Assembly: GCF_900112605.1 (NCBI RefSeq)
Contig: NZ_FOMJ01000006.1
Location: 1-64,000, forward strand
Source: Thiohalospira halophila DSM 15071
GTDB lineage: Bacteria; Pseudomonadota; Gammaproteobacteria; Thiohalospirales; Thiohalospiraceae
Direction: 5' to 3'
DNA: 64,000 bases
The notes beneath the pieces are model-generated. The model searched no databases. It was not told where the DNA came from and worked only from the letters and a program-made list of their open reading frames with translations. The position numbers and the translations under genes were made by a program. Shown in pieces: positions 34,260 through 43,060 of the stretch. Each line of letters begins with the position of its first letter. Positions within the stretch are counted from its first letter, which is position 1.

Positions 34260-35954
34260 ATGGACTTCACCCAGCAGCTCCTGCTCCTGGGCAGCGCCCT
34301 GGTCCTGCTCAGCATCGTGGCCAGCCCCCTCTCCCACCGGCTCGGCCTGCCCATCCTCGCGGTCTTCCTCGCCCTGGGCATGGTCGCCGGCAGCGACGGC
34401 CTGGGGATCGAATACCACGACCCGCTCTCGGCCTTCCTCATCGGCAACCTGGCGCTGGCCATCATCCTCTTCGACGGCGGCCTGCGCACGGATACCGCAA
34501 CCTTCCGCGTGGGCCTGCGACCGGCCCTCTCCCTGGCCACGGTAGGGGTGGTGATCACCGCCGGCATTACCGGCGCCGCCGCCGCCTGGATCCTGGAGCT
34601 GGATCCCGTCTCCGGCCTGCTACTGGGGGCCATCGTCGGCTCCACCGACGCCGCGGCCGTCTTCGGGCTGCTGGGCGCCCGGGGCCTGACCCTCAAGCAG
34701 CGGGTGGGAGCCACCCTGGAGATCGAGTCCGGGCTCAATGACCCCATGGCGGTCTTCCTCACCCTCCTCTTCCTGGAGTGGGCGCGTACCGGCAGCGACC
34801 CCGGCGGGCTGGGCGTCGCGCTGCAGCTGGTCTGGCAGATGGGAGCGGGGGCGGCCCTGGGGCTCGGCGGTGGCTGGCTCCTGGCGCGGCTCATCAACGC
34901 CCTGGACCTTACCGAGGGGCTCTACCCCCTGGCGGCGCTGGCCGGCGGCATCGGCCTCTTCGCCAGTGCCAACAGCCTCGGCGGCAGCGGCTTCCTGGCC
35001 GTCTACCTGGCCGGGCTGGTCGTCGGCGACCGGCCGCTGCAGGCCGGCCACCACATCCGCCGCTTCAACGACGGCCTGGCCTGGCTGGCCCAGATCGGGA
35101 TGTTCCTCATCCTCGGCCTGCTGGTGAACCCCTCCGAGATCTGGGCCGTGGCCCCTCAGGGGCTGGCCGTGGCAGCGGTTCTCATGCTGCTTGCCCGGCC
35201 GGTGGCGGTCTTCCTGGGCCTCGCCCCCTTCGGCCTGGACTGGCGGGAGCAGCTCTTCCTGAGCTGGGTGGGACTGCGCGGCGCCGTGCCCATCGTCCTG
35301 GCCCTCTTCCCGCTACTGGCCGGACTGCCGGATGCGTCGACCTACTTCAATATCGCCTTCTTCGTGGTCCTGGTCTCGCTCCTGGTCCAGGGGGCCACCA
35401 TCGCCCCGGTGGCACGCCGGCTGGGGCTGGACATGCCGCCGCAACCGCAGGTGATGCAGCGCTTCGAACTGGATATCCCGGCGCAGTACGACTACGAGTT
35501 CATCGGCTACCGCCTGGAGCCGGACAGCCCCGCCGCCGGTCGCGATCCCCAGGCCATCGGCCTGCCCGACCACGCGCGGGTGGTGGCCGCCCTGCGCGAG
35601 GGCCGCCCGCTGGAGCCCGATGACGACTGCCTCTGCCCGGGGGACTACATCTACGTCCTCGCCACGCCGCCGGACCTCCCCCTGCTGGACCGCCTCTTCG
35701 GCCCGGCGCGCCCGGAGGAGGCCGCCTTCTTCGGCGAGTTCCTCTTGAACGGCGACGCCCGGCTCCTGGATGTCGCCGCCATCTACGGCCTGGAGATCAC
35801 GGTGGACGACCCCGGCGAGACCCTCCACGACCGCCTGAGCCACTACTTCAAGGGCCGCCAGGTGGTGGGTGACAGCCTGGCCATCGCCGGTGTGCGCCTG
35901 ACCATCCGCGAGATGGAGGGGCCGACCATTACCCGGGTAGGGCTGAAGTTCTAG
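34260..35954 (+). CDS. Potassium/proton antiporter, CPA1 family (NhaP2/CvrA-like)
   Basis: A 564-residue protein with about 12 membrane helices (first LLLLGSALVLLSIVASPL), the conserved IILFDGGLRT and GSTDAAAVFGLL, GLRGAVPIVLALFPLLAG, and a cytoplasmic C-terminus with RCK_C/TrkA-C and CorC-like regions (about 385-564). This layout is that of K+/H+ antiporters such as NhaP2. It probably exports K+ or Na+ in exchange for protons for pH and osmotic control. Its stop codon shares the palindrome CTAG with the stop of the convergent glycosyltransferase gene. Confidence 0.9.
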   Translation: MDFTQQLLLLGSALVLLSIVASPLSHRLGLPILAVFLALGMVAGSDGLGIEYHDPLSAFLIGNLALAIILFDGGLRTDTATFRVGLRPALSLATVGVVITAGITGAAAAWILELDPVSGLLLGAIVGSTDAAAVFGLLGARGLTLKQRVGATLEIESGLNDPMAVFLTLLFLEWARTGSDPGGLGVALQLVWQMGAGAALGLGGGWLLARLINALDLTEGLYPLAALAGGIGLFASANSLGGSGFLAVYLAGLVVGDRPLQAGHHIRRFNDGLAWLAQIGMFLILGLLVNPSEIWAVAPQGLAVAAVLMLLARPVAVFLGLAPFGLDWREQLFLSWVGLRGAVPIVLALFPLLAGLPDASTYFNIAFFVVLVSLLVQGATIAPVARRLGLDMPPQPQVMQRFELDIPAQYDYEFIGYRLEPDSPAAGRDPQAIGLPDHARVVAALREGRPLEPDDDCLCPGDYIYVLATPPDLPLLDRLFGPARPEEAAFFGEFLLNGDARLLDVAAIYGLEITVDDPGETLHDRLSHYFKGRQVVGDSLAIAGVRLTIREMEGPTITRVGLKF

Positions 35955-37075
35955 GCCACGCCAAGCGCCTCCGCCCAGGCCGGCCGCTGCTCGGGCCACG
36001 CGAGCCAGGCGAGATCGGGGGCCGGGGACAGTTCGCCCCGGCCGTGGGCGGCGGCCAGCGCCTCGAGCCGATCGGCCAGGGCCGTGGCCTCGGCCTCCGG
36101 GTTGTCGAGGTCGTCGGGATAGCGCCACTCGGCAGGGATGAAGTCGCGATAGGCGAGCCGGTCCGGGACCACCGGCCGGCAGCCGGCGGCCACTGCCTCC
36201 TGCACCGCCAGCCCCTGGAAGTCGTGGAGGGCGGTGGAGACGACGACATGGGAGGCCTGCAGCAGGGCGCGGAAGGCGTCGTCGCCGGCCACCGGCCCCA
36301 CCTCGCCCACTCGCTCCCCCAGCCGCTCGGCCAGGGCGGCCACGTCCACCGGCGAGCCCCGGAACTGCTGCCCCAGGAGGTGGACCCGGAAGTCGACGCC
36401 GCGCGCGACCAATTGCTCCAGGGCGGCGACGAAGCGCTCCGGCGCCTTGTCGTGCTCCCAGCGGTGGGGCCAGACCAGGGTCAACGGGCCCTCGGCGGGG
36501 GCGGTATCCGGCCGGAACCAGGCCACGTCCAGGGGCACCGACAGGACCGAACCCAGGGCACCCAGCTCCGCATCCAGCGCGCCGGGCACGGCATCGGGCA
36601 TCCGCGCCAGCAGGGCCCGCGCCCCGGCACGGAAGGTGTCGCGATTGAAGGCGGAGTTGAAGCGCACCACCTCCGCGGCCAGGGCGGTGTAGAGATTCAC
36701 CACCCGGTGCTCGTTGCTCGGGTGGGCGTGGGGACTCTCGGGGTAGGCGAACTGGTTCTCGTGGAAGTAGGCCAGCGCCGGCGTCGCCGCCAGGGCCGGA
36801 ACCAGGCCGCGCAGGCCGGCGAGATCGACCATGGAGGTGGCGATCACGAGGTCATACCCGGCCTCCAGGGTCGCGCGCTGCTCGAAGGCCCAGGTCAGGC
36901 TGTTGCCGCGGATGCGCCAGCGGAAGTGGCGCGGCGGGAGGGTCAGCACGGTCCACGCCGCCTCCGGGAAGGCGGCCACCAGCCCCTCCCGCCAGCGGCG
37001 ATGGCTGACGGCGTCGTAGGCCGACAGCAGGAGGATCCGGCGACCTTCGCCCCCGCCGTTATCCGCATGTCCCAT
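35951..37075 (-). CDS. DUF3524 glycosyltransferase, probable tRNA-queuosine mannosyltransferase-like
   Basis: A 374-residue GT-B-type protein. The N-terminal DUF3524 domain starts RILLLSAYDAVSHRRWREGL and contains SMVDLAGLRGL and YFHENQFAYPES, matching the GTDC1/QTMAN group that mannosylates queuosine in tRNA-Asp. The C-terminal donor domain has LVWPHRWEHDKAPERFV and STALHDFQGLAVQEA. A role in tRNA modification is inferred from the family; a sugar transferase of other specificity is possible. Start MGHADN at 37075 gives the domain boundary; the longer frame is antisense to the next gene. Confidence 0.8.
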   Translation of the reverse strand: MGHADNGGGEGRRILLLSAYDAVSHRRWREGLVAAFPEAAWTVLTLPPRHFRWRIRGNSLTWAFEQRATLEAGYDLVIATSMVDLAGLRGLVPALAATPALAYFHENQFAYPESPHAHPSNEHRVVNLYTALAAEVVRFNSAFNRDTFRAGARALLARMPDAVPGALDAELGALGSVLSVPLDVAWFRPDTAPAEGPLTLVWPHRWEHDKAPERFVAALEQLVARGVDFRVHLLGQQFRGSPVDVAALAERLGERVGEVGPVAGDDAFRALLQASHVVVSTALHDFQGLAVQEAVAAGCRPVVPDRLAYRDFIPAEWRYPDDLDNPEAEATALADRLEALAAAHGRGELSPAPDLAWLAWPEQRPAWAEALGVA

Positions 37076-37193
37076 GGCGGCTCCCCCTACCGAAAAGTGG
37101 CCACTCACATCGGACCATGGTACTACGGGCTTGAAAAGCGCCGACAGGGGACGGAAGCTGGGACGGTACGATGAGCCAGCCGACGGAGGCACC

Positions 37194-37421
37194 GTGGACA
37201 ACACCCAGCGCATGAATCTCCACATCGACGAGGATATCGACCTGGAACGGCGTCAGGAGATCGTCGCCCTGCTGGAGTGGGAGCCGGGCGTCTCCCAGGC
37301 CTGGTTCGAACACGATGACCCGCACCACCTCGTCGTGGTCTGCGACCCCGCCTACTTCAGTGCCGCTACCCTGGTGGACTTCGTCGACCGCCACGGCGTC
37401 CACGCCCGGGTGGCCGCATGA
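37194..37421 (+). CDS. Small HMA-like ferredoxin-fold protein without CxxC
   Basis: A 75-residue protein with a beta-alpha-beta-beta-alpha-beta pattern like heavy-metal-associated domains (MNLHIDEDIDLERRQEIVAL, then VSQAWFEHDD and LVVVCDPAYF) but without the CxxC metal site. The GTG at 37194 is preferred because GGAGG stands six bases before it; an ATG at 37212 is the alternative. It overlaps the lactate dehydrogenase gene by 4 nt, so the two are probably translated together. Function unknown; a regulatory or ligand-binding domain is possible. Confidence 0.72.
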   Translation: MDNTQRMNLHIDEDIDLERRQEIVALLEWEPGVSQAWFEHDDPHHLVVVCDPAYFSAATLVDFVDRHGVHARVAA

Positions 37422-38368
37422 GCGGACGGGTCGCCATCGTCGGCACCGGCAATGTCGGCGTGGCGGCCGCCTACGCCCTCTTCCAGCAGCGCGTGGCGCG
37501 GGAGCTGCTGCTGGTGGACCGCGACCGGGAACGCGCCGAGGGCGAGGCCATGGACCTGGCCCACGGCCAGGCCCTGGTGGGCTCCTGCCCGGTGCGCGCC
37601 GCCGACTGGGCCGACCTGGCCGGCTGCGACGTGGTGGTCCTGGCCGCCGGCGTGGGGCAGCAACCGGGGGAGGACCGCCTGAGCCTGCTGCAGCGCAACG
37701 CCGAGGTCCTCGCCGGGATCGCCGCCGAGCTGGACCATCACGCCCCGGAGGCGGTGGTCATCGTCGCCAGCAATCCGGTGGACCTGCTCACCCGCATCCT
37801 CCAGCGCCTCTCCCGGCGCCCCGCCGAGCGCATCCTGGGCACCGGGACCATGCTGGACACCTCCCGCTTCCGGGCGCTGCTGGGCTACCACTACGGCATC
37901 AACCCGCGCTCGGTCCACGCCTACATCCTGGGCGAGCACGGCGATTCCGAGGTGCCCCTGTGGAGCGACGCCACCATCGGCGGCCAGAACCTGCGCGGGG
38001 CGACCATCAATGGCCGCCCCTGGGACCCGGAGGCGCTCCACGGCCTGTTTACCGAGGTCCGCGACGCCGCCTACGCGATCATCCAGCGCAAGGGCTACAC
38101 CAACACCGCCATCGGCCTGGTCATCGCCTACCTGACCCGGGTCATCCTCGATGACCAGAAGAGCGTGGTCCCGGTGAGCGCGGCGGTGGACGGGGAGTTC
38201 GGCCTGTCCGACCTCTGCCTCTCCCTGCCCCGCGTGGTGGGGGCCGGCGGTGTGGAGGGCTCCGTCCTCCCCGAGCCGGACGAGGACGAGCGCGCCGCCC
38301 TCACCGCCAGCGGCGAGACCCTGGCCGGCCACCTGGCAGGGCTCGATCTCGACGGCCTCAGGGCGTAA
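37418..38368 (+). CDS. ldh: NAD-dependent L-lactate dehydrogenase
   Basis: A 316-residue LDH/MDH-family enzyme. The Rossmann motif is GTGNVG (9-14), with Asp34 for NAD. In the substrate loop Gln81 (GVGQQPGEDR) occupies the position that is Gln in lactate dehydrogenases and Arg in malate dehydrogenases. The catalytic His is in GEHGDSE near 175. It probably interconverts pyruvate and L-lactate. It is coupled to the upstream HMA-like gene and convergent with the DUF389 gene by 11 nt of overlap. Substrate is inferred from the single key residue. Confidence 0.88.
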   Translation: MSGRVAIVGTGNVGVAAAYALFQQRVARELLLVDRDRERAEGEAMDLAHGQALVGSCPVRAADWADLAGCDVVVLAAGVGQQPGEDRLSLLQRNAEVLAGIAAELDHHAPEAVVIVASNPVDLLTRILQRLSRRPAERILGTGTMLDTSRFRALLGYHYGINPRSVHAYILGEHGDSEVPLWSDATIGGQNLRGATINGRPWDPEALHGLFTEVRDAAYAIIQRKGYTNTAIGLVIAYLTRVILDDQKSVVPVSAAVDGEFGLSDLCLSLPRVVGAGGVEGSVLPEPDEDERAALTASGETLAGHLAGLDLDGLRA

Positions 38369-39362
38369 GGCCCAGTCCCGGGAGGTCGGGCAGCGGCAGC
38401 TCCGAGTGGAGGGGGATGGCCAGCAGGAGGAAGAGCAGGGTCACCACCCAGAAGGTGACGGCCAGTTGCACCGACTGGCGGGCCTTGCGCTTCTCCAGCC
38501 AGGTGCGCGGCCGCACGCCCTTGATGAGGAAGACCACCTTGGCGGCCAGATTGATGCTGACCACGTTCACCGCCAGCAGCAGGCCGGCGCTGGCTGCGAC
38601 ATCCAGCCGCCCGGTTCCCAGGAACATCCCCATGGCCATGACCGGCGGCATCAGCGCCACCGCCACCATCACGCCTACCAGGGCCGAGGGCAGCCCCGTG
38701 GTCAGGGAGACCACCGCCGCCGCCCCCGAGGCTAGGGCGATGATGACGCTGTCGTAGCCCACCACGGTACGGGAGATGAGCTCCGCGCTGCCGTACTCCA
38801 TGGGCACCACCACCCCGATGGCGACGGCCAGGACGAAGGCCGAGGCCATCCCCGCCATCCCCGTCCCCAACGCCTGGCGGATAAGGTCCCGGTCGCCCAG
38901 GGCGGTGCCCAGGGCGAAGGCGAGGTGCGGGCCCAGTAGCGGCGCGATGACCATGGCGCCGACCACGATGGCGACGCTGTCGGCCAGCAGCCCGGCCGCC
39001 GCCACCAGCCCGGAGAGCAGGACCAGCGCCAGGTGATCGCCGGTAAGCCGCGCACCGCGGGCGATCTGGTTGTAGAGCTCCTCCCGGGAGGTCCCGCCGC
39101 TACCGGCCTGCTCCCCCTCCGGCCGCGGCAGCACCGCCTCCACCGGCAGGATCAGGATCCGGCCCTCGGGGGCATCCCCCACCACCGCCTGCAACCGGTC
39201 CAGGAGCTCCTGGTGCTCCCCCGCCGGGACCACCATGCGCACGCTGCGCCGTTCCTGCTCGTCCACCGCCCCGCACCAGACGTCCAGGGCGCCGTTCTCC
39301 CGCCCCAGCCGCTCCAGCGTCTCGGTATAGCTCGCCGGTGCCACCACCTCGATGATCCGCAT
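38358..39362 (-). CDS. DUF389 / TIGR00341 family membrane protein
   Basis: A 334-residue protein with a cytoplasmic N-terminal domain (MRIIEVVAPASYTETLERL), then a DUF389 core whose helices include VAIVVGAMVIAPLLGPHLAF and GLPSALVGVMVAVALMPPVM. The function of the family is unknown. It starts at the ATG at 39362, the first residue of the family's N-terminal domain. It has no apparent operon partner. Confidence 0.9.
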   Translation of the reverse strand: MRIIEVVAPASYTETLERLGRENGALDVWCGAVDEQERRSVRMVVPAGEHQELLDRLQAVVGDAPEGRILILPVEAVLPRPEGEQAGSGGTSREELYNQIARGARLTGDHLALVLLSGLVAAAGLLADSVAIVVGAMVIAPLLGPHLAFALGTALGDRDLIRQALGTGMAGMASAFVLAVAIGVVVPMEYGSAELISRTVVGYDSVIIALASGAAAVVSLTTGLPSALVGVMVAVALMPPVMAMGMFLGTGRLDVAASAGLLLAVNVVSINLAAKVVFLIKGVRPRTWLEKRKARQSVQLAVTFWVVTLLFLLLAIPLHSELPLPDLPGLGLTP

Positions 39363-39422
39363 CCCTTTCCCCCGGTCTTTATTACACGATAGACGGGCCA
39401 CGCCGACGCCGATAACACCAGT

Positions 39423-39452
39423 TTGTATCCGAGTCCGCGGACGGGCTAGTAT
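39423..39452 (+). promoter_or_regulatory. Probable sigma-70 promoter of the Wzz-type gene
   Basis: TTGTAT (39423-39428) and TAGTAT (39447-39452) are separated by 18 bp, about 40 bp before the Wzz-type start. Each hexamer matches the consensus at four or five positions. The palindrome GTCCGCGGAC lies in the spacer and could be an operator. Confidence 0.5.
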
Positions 39453-39494
39453 CGAACGATTGTTACATCCGTATTAACCGTTTCGAGGACTCGC

Positions 39495-40361
39495 ATGGCC
39501 ACCCAACAACCACCGCACGATACCCCCTATGCCGATGACGAGATCAGCCTTATCGACCTCTGGCGAGTCCTCGCCCGCCGTCGGTTCTGGATCCTGGCGA
39601 CGTTCGTGCTCGTGATGGTACTGGCCGGCGCCTGGCTCGCCCTTAAAACACCGGTTTATGAGGCCAGTGCCAGCATTGAGATTGGCACTGTCGCGGCCCA
39701 CCCTGATAAAACGAAAGAAGTCTACGTCCTCGACTCACCCCAAAAAGAAGATTCACCCAAGCCCCGAAGTTCCTTAGAACTTCTGGAAGATCCTGCCGCC
39801 GTTACAAATCGCCTCAATTCTTCCCTACAGTCAGGGACCGCGGAGGTCCAGTCAGGACGGATCATCCAGCTAACGACCCGTTCCGAAGACCCCGAGCAGG
39901 CAACCCGGCAACTGCGCGGCGTCCTGGAGGAATTGCGGAACCGCCACGCCGGGTATCTCGAGACCTTCCGCTCAAATATCCGCGAGCGTGCCGAAGAGGT
40001 AAATCAGCGGATTGGCTTCATCGAGGACCAGCAGGCTCAGTTCGAGGCCAAGCTGGGAGAGCTGGATGCCAACACCTCAGCGGCCATAGGTGCCCTGCTC
40101 ACACTGGAGCAACGCCTGTTTAACAGGCTCCCCCAGCTGGAAGAACAGCGCAGAGAGCTGCTGAATCAACTATCGGAGCGCCTGACCCAGCCGACGCGGA
40201 TCATCGCCGAACCAACAGCGACGTCGAACCCGGTGGAGCCGAAGAACCGCCTGGTCCTGGCGCTGGCGGCGGTCCTGGGTCTGATGCTCGGGGTCTTCGT
40301 GGCCTTCTTCCGGGAGTTCCTGACCCGGGTAGCGGAGGCCGGGGAGGAGGAAACGGAATAA
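39495..40361 (+). CDS. Wzz/chain-length-determinant domain protein
   Basis: A 288-residue inner-membrane protein. After a polar N-terminus (EISLIDLWRVLARRRFWI) comes a first helix (LATFVLVMVLAGAWLAL), a large periplasmic part with coiled-coil heptads (about 130-225) and a second helix (LVLALAAVLGLMLGVFVAFF). This is the layout of Wzz proteins that control O-antigen or capsule chain length. No polysaccharide genes lie nearby. Its middle part uses more AT-rich codons (AAA, ACA, TTA) than neighbouring genes, which suggests transfer. No kinase domain is fused. Confidence 0.85.
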   Translation: MATQQPPHDTPYADDEISLIDLWRVLARRRFWILATFVLVMVLAGAWLALKTPVYEASASIEIGTVAAHPDKTKEVYVLDSPQKEDSPKPRSSLELLEDPAAVTNRLNSSLQSGTAEVQSGRIIQLTTRSEDPEQATRQLRGVLEELRNRHAGYLETFRSNIRERAEEVNQRIGFIEDQQAQFEAKLGELDANTSAAIGALLTLEQRLFNRLPQLEEQRRELLNQLSERLTQPTRIIAEPTATSNPVEPKNRLVLALAAVLGLMLGVFVAFFREFLTRVAEAGEEETE

Positions 40362-40365
40362 CCCC

Positions 40366-41337
40366 CTACGGCCAGACCGCCATGGCGGCCACCCAGGCCA
40401 GCCAGGCGGCCAGGAGGGCCGCCCCCTCACGCCGGCCCAGCCGGTGGCCGGTGTAGAGGAAGAGGACCAGGGCCGCGGCGGCGGCGAGCATCACCCACTG
40501 GTCCACGGCCAGCAGCCGAGGGGCCGCCTGGAGGGGGGCGACCAGCGCCGCCGCGCCCAGCACCCCCAGGGCGTTGAAGAGGTTGCTGCCGAGGATGTTG
40601 CCCACGGCCACGTCGCCACTGCCGCGCAGGGCGGCCGTGAGGGAGACGGCCAGCTCCGGCAGGGAGGTCCCCACCGCCACCACGGTGAGGCCGATGACCG
40701 CCGGCGGGATCCCGGCCGCTTCCGCCAGGCCGCTCGCCCCTTCCACCAGCAGCCGCGCCCCGGCCACCAGCAGCGCCAGCCCCGCGACCACCAGGACCAC
40801 GCCGGTGGCCATCCGCCTGGCCGGGGTGACCGCCGCCGCCTCCGCGGCGTGGAGGGCCCCCTCCGGCGTGGCGGCCCGGGACTCGCTCCGCCACGCCACG
40901 ACCAGGTAGCCCGCCAGGGCGGCCAGGAGGAGGCCGCCCTCCCAGGGCATTAGGCCGCCACCGAGGAGGGCCAGCAGCAGCCCGGTGGCGCCGAGCATGG
41001 CCCAGCCGTCCCGGCGCAGGGCCAGGGGCGTCACGGTGAGCGGGGTGATCACGGCGCAGAGCCCGAGGATGAGCAGGATGTTGCCGGCGTTGGAGCCCAC
41101 CACGTTGGCCAGGGCGAGGTCGTCGGCGCCGCGCGCGGCAGCGTCCAGGGAGACGGCGAGCTCCGGGGTGGAGGTGCCGAAGCCGACGATGACCAGCCCC
41201 GCGAGCAGGGGCGAGAGGCCCAGCCGTCGGCCCACCGCCAGGGCACCGCGGACCAGGAGCTCGCCGCCGCCGGCGAGGAGGGTGAGACCAACGGCCAGCG
41301 CCGCCAGCAGCAGGAAGGGATGGGTCTCCGCGGACAT
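40366..41337 (-). CDS. Calcium/sodium antiporter, CaCA family (YrbG-like)
   Basis: A 323-residue membrane protein with about 10 helices and the two inverted alpha repeats of the family: VGFGTSTPELAVSLDAA and NVVGSNAGNILLILGL in the first half; VAVGTSLPELAVSLTAAL and NILGSNLFNALGVLG in the second. It exchanges cytosolic Ca2+ for Na+ (or K+). Start MSAETHP at 41337 avoids a long extension antisense to pdxH. Confidence 0.93.
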   Translation of the reverse strand: MSAETHPFLLLAALAVGLTLLAGGGELLVRGALAVGRRLGLSPLLAGLVIVGFGTSTPELAVSLDAAARGADDLALANVVGSNAGNILLILGLCAVITPLTVTPLALRRDGWAMLGATGLLLALLGGGLMPWEGGLLLAALAGYLVVAWRSESRAATPEGALHAAEAAAVTPARRMATGVVLVVAGLALLVAGARLLVEGASGLAEAAGIPPAVIGLTVVAVGTSLPELAVSLTAALRGSGDVAVGNILGSNLFNALGVLGAAALVAPLQAAPRLLAVDQWVMLAAAAALVLFLYTGHRLGRREGAALLAAWLAWVAAMAVWP

Positions 41338-41467
41338 GGGCACGCCCCCTTGATGGCCACCGGCCCCCATTGAGCCCCGGGCGGCGCCCCCTGTCCAGAG
41401 GAGCGGTTCCAGAGGGGCGGGACCCCGGCCCTCTGCGCTAGAATGAAGAGCCGTTCCAGGAGGACCC

Positions 41468-42055
41468 ATGACCCAGCCCTTCGATGAGCCCTTCGACCAC
41501 TTCCGCGCCTGGCTGGCCGAGGCCGAGGCCTCGGAGCCGAACAATCCCACCGCCATGAGCCTGGCCACGGCCGATGCCCAAGGTCGGCCCTCCTGCCGGA
41601 TGGTGCTGCTCAAGGGGGTCGAGGGCGGCGGCTTCGTCTTCTACACCAACACCGAGAGCCACAAGGGCCGGGACCTGGCCGCCAACCCCCGCGCGGCGCT
41701 CTGCTTCCACTGGAAGTCCCTGGATCGCCAGGTCCGGGTGGAGGGGACGGTGGAACCGGTAACCGCGACGGAGGCGGACGCCTACTTCGCCAGCCGTGCC
41801 CGGGGCAGCCGCATCGGCGCCTGGGCGTCCCAGCAGTCGCGCCCCCTGGCCGACCGCCGCACCCTCAAGCGGGCGGTGGCCCACTACGGCTTCCGCTTCG
41901 GCGTGGGCGAGATCCCGCGCCCCCCGCACTGGTCCGGCTACCGGGTTCTGCCGGAGCGTATCGAGTTCTGGACCGACCGCGCCTTCCGCCTCCACGACCG
42001 CTTCCTCTACACCCGGGAGGGGGAGGGCTGGGCCGTGGAGCGGCTCTACCCGTAG
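41468..42055 (+). CDS. pdxH: Pyridoxamine 5'-phosphate oxidase PdxH
   Basis: A 195-residue FMN oxidase converting PNP or PMP to PLP. It has [21 protein letters not shown], given here as [35 protein letters not shown] and a C-terminal [14 protein letters not shown] followed by RLHDRF. GGAGGACCC before the ATG and a TAGAAT -10 (41439-41444) support the start. PLP is used by CobD and BioF in the window. The gene stands alone. Confidence 0.96.
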   Translation: MTQPFDEPFDHFRAWLAEAEASEPNNPTAMSLATADAQGRPSCRMVLLKGVEGGGFVFYTNTESHKGRDLAANPRAALCFHWKSLDRQVRVEGTVEPVTATEADAYFASRARGSRIGAWASQQSRPLADRRTLKRAVAHYGFRFGVGEIPRPPHWSGYRVLPERIEFWTDRAFRLHDRFLYTREGEGWAVERLYP

Positions 42056-42097
42056 ATTCGCGACCCCGGATTCCGGGCCCGAACGCCGAACGGGCCT

Positions 42098-42700
42098 TCA
42101 GTCGGCGAGCTTCGCCGCCACCCGGGCAACGTGGGCGCCCTGGAAGCGGGCGATGGTCAGCTCGTTCGCCGAGGGCTGGCGGCTGCCGTCCCCATCCGAG
42201 AGGGTGGTGGCGCCGTAGGGGGTGCCGCCGCTGATCTCGGCCATGTTGAGCAGCTCCTGGCAGGCGTAGGGGACGCCCACCACGACCATGCCCTGGTGGA
42301 AGAGGGTGGTGTGGAAGGAGGTGATGGTCGTCTCCTGGCCGCCGTGCTGGGTGGCGGTGGAGGCGAAGACGCTGCCCACCTTGCCCACCAGGCGGCCGTT
42401 GAACCAGTGGCCCCCGGTCTGGTCCAGGAAGTTGCGCATCTGTCCGCACATGTTGCCGAAGCGGGTGGGGGTGCCGAAGAGGATGGCGTCGTACTCCGGG
42501 AGTTCCTCCACGGTGGCCACCGGGGCGGGCTGGTCGAGCTTGGCCCCGGCCTGGCGGGCCACCTCCTCCGGCATGGTCTCGGGGACGCGCTTGACCGTCA
42601 CCTCGGCCCCCTCGACCTCGCGGGCACCCTCGGCCACGGCGTTGGCCATGGTCTCCACGTGGCCGTGCATGCTGTAGTAGAGCACCAGTACTCGCGCCAT
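42098..42700 (-). CDS. wrbA: NAD(P)H:quinone oxidoreductase WrbA-type flavoprotein
   Basis: A 200-residue flavodoxin-fold protein. [20 protein letters not shown], given here by [17 protein letters not shown], binds FMN phosphate; [20 protein letters not shown] and [15 protein letters not shown] are WrbA-specific. It performs two-electron quinone reduction and protects from redox cycling. It stands alone and is convergent with pdxH. Confidence 0.95.
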   Translation of the reverse strand: MARVLVLYYSMHGHVETMANAVAEGAREVEGAEVTVKRVPETMPEEVARQAGAKLDQPAPVATVEELPEYDAILFGTPTRFGNMCGQMRNFLDQTGGHWFNGRLVGKVGSVFASTATQHGGQETTITSFHTTLFHQGMVVVGVPYACQELLNMAEISGGTPYGATTLSDGDGSRQPSANELTIARFQGAHVARVAAKLAD

Positions 42701-42816
42701 TGCTGCCTCCTTCTCGTGCGTTCCGGTAGAACCCGAAGGCTAGCACGCACGGACGGCCCCACCAGGGGTCGTGCACGGCATGGACCGTTGCGGAACACGC
42801 AACGATAACCGGCCGA

Positions 42817-43011
42817 TCAGGCCTCGGCGGTCTCGCTGACCAGCTCCTTCAGGCAATCCGCGCAGAGGCAGTCGCCGTACTCCGTCTGCAGCTCATCGGC
42901 AACCTCCTCGGGGATGGTGACTACCTGGCACTGGCAGCGCTCGATGTTGCCCACCCGGCACTCGAAGGCGGTGCCGCAGCGGGGGCAGTTCTTGGGCTCG
43001 TGGGCGGGCAT
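42817..43011 (-). CDS. Small cysteine-rich CWC-type protein
   Basis: A 64-residue protein with six or more cysteines in metal-binding spacing: CPRCGTAFECRVGN, CQCQ and CLCADCLKEL. It matches the cysteine-rich CWC family, probably zinc-binding, of unknown function. GGAGCC precedes the ATG. It is downstream of nrdJb on the same strand with a 49-nt gap, so it may be co-transcribed. Confidence 0.82.
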   Translation of the reverse strand: MPAHEPKNCPRCGTAFECRVGNIERCQCQVVTIPEEVADELQTEYGDCLCADCLKELVSETAEA

Positions 43012-43060
43012 GGCTCCCTCCTCGGTCGTCTCCGTTCCGCCGGTGTTCAGCGACGCGGCC

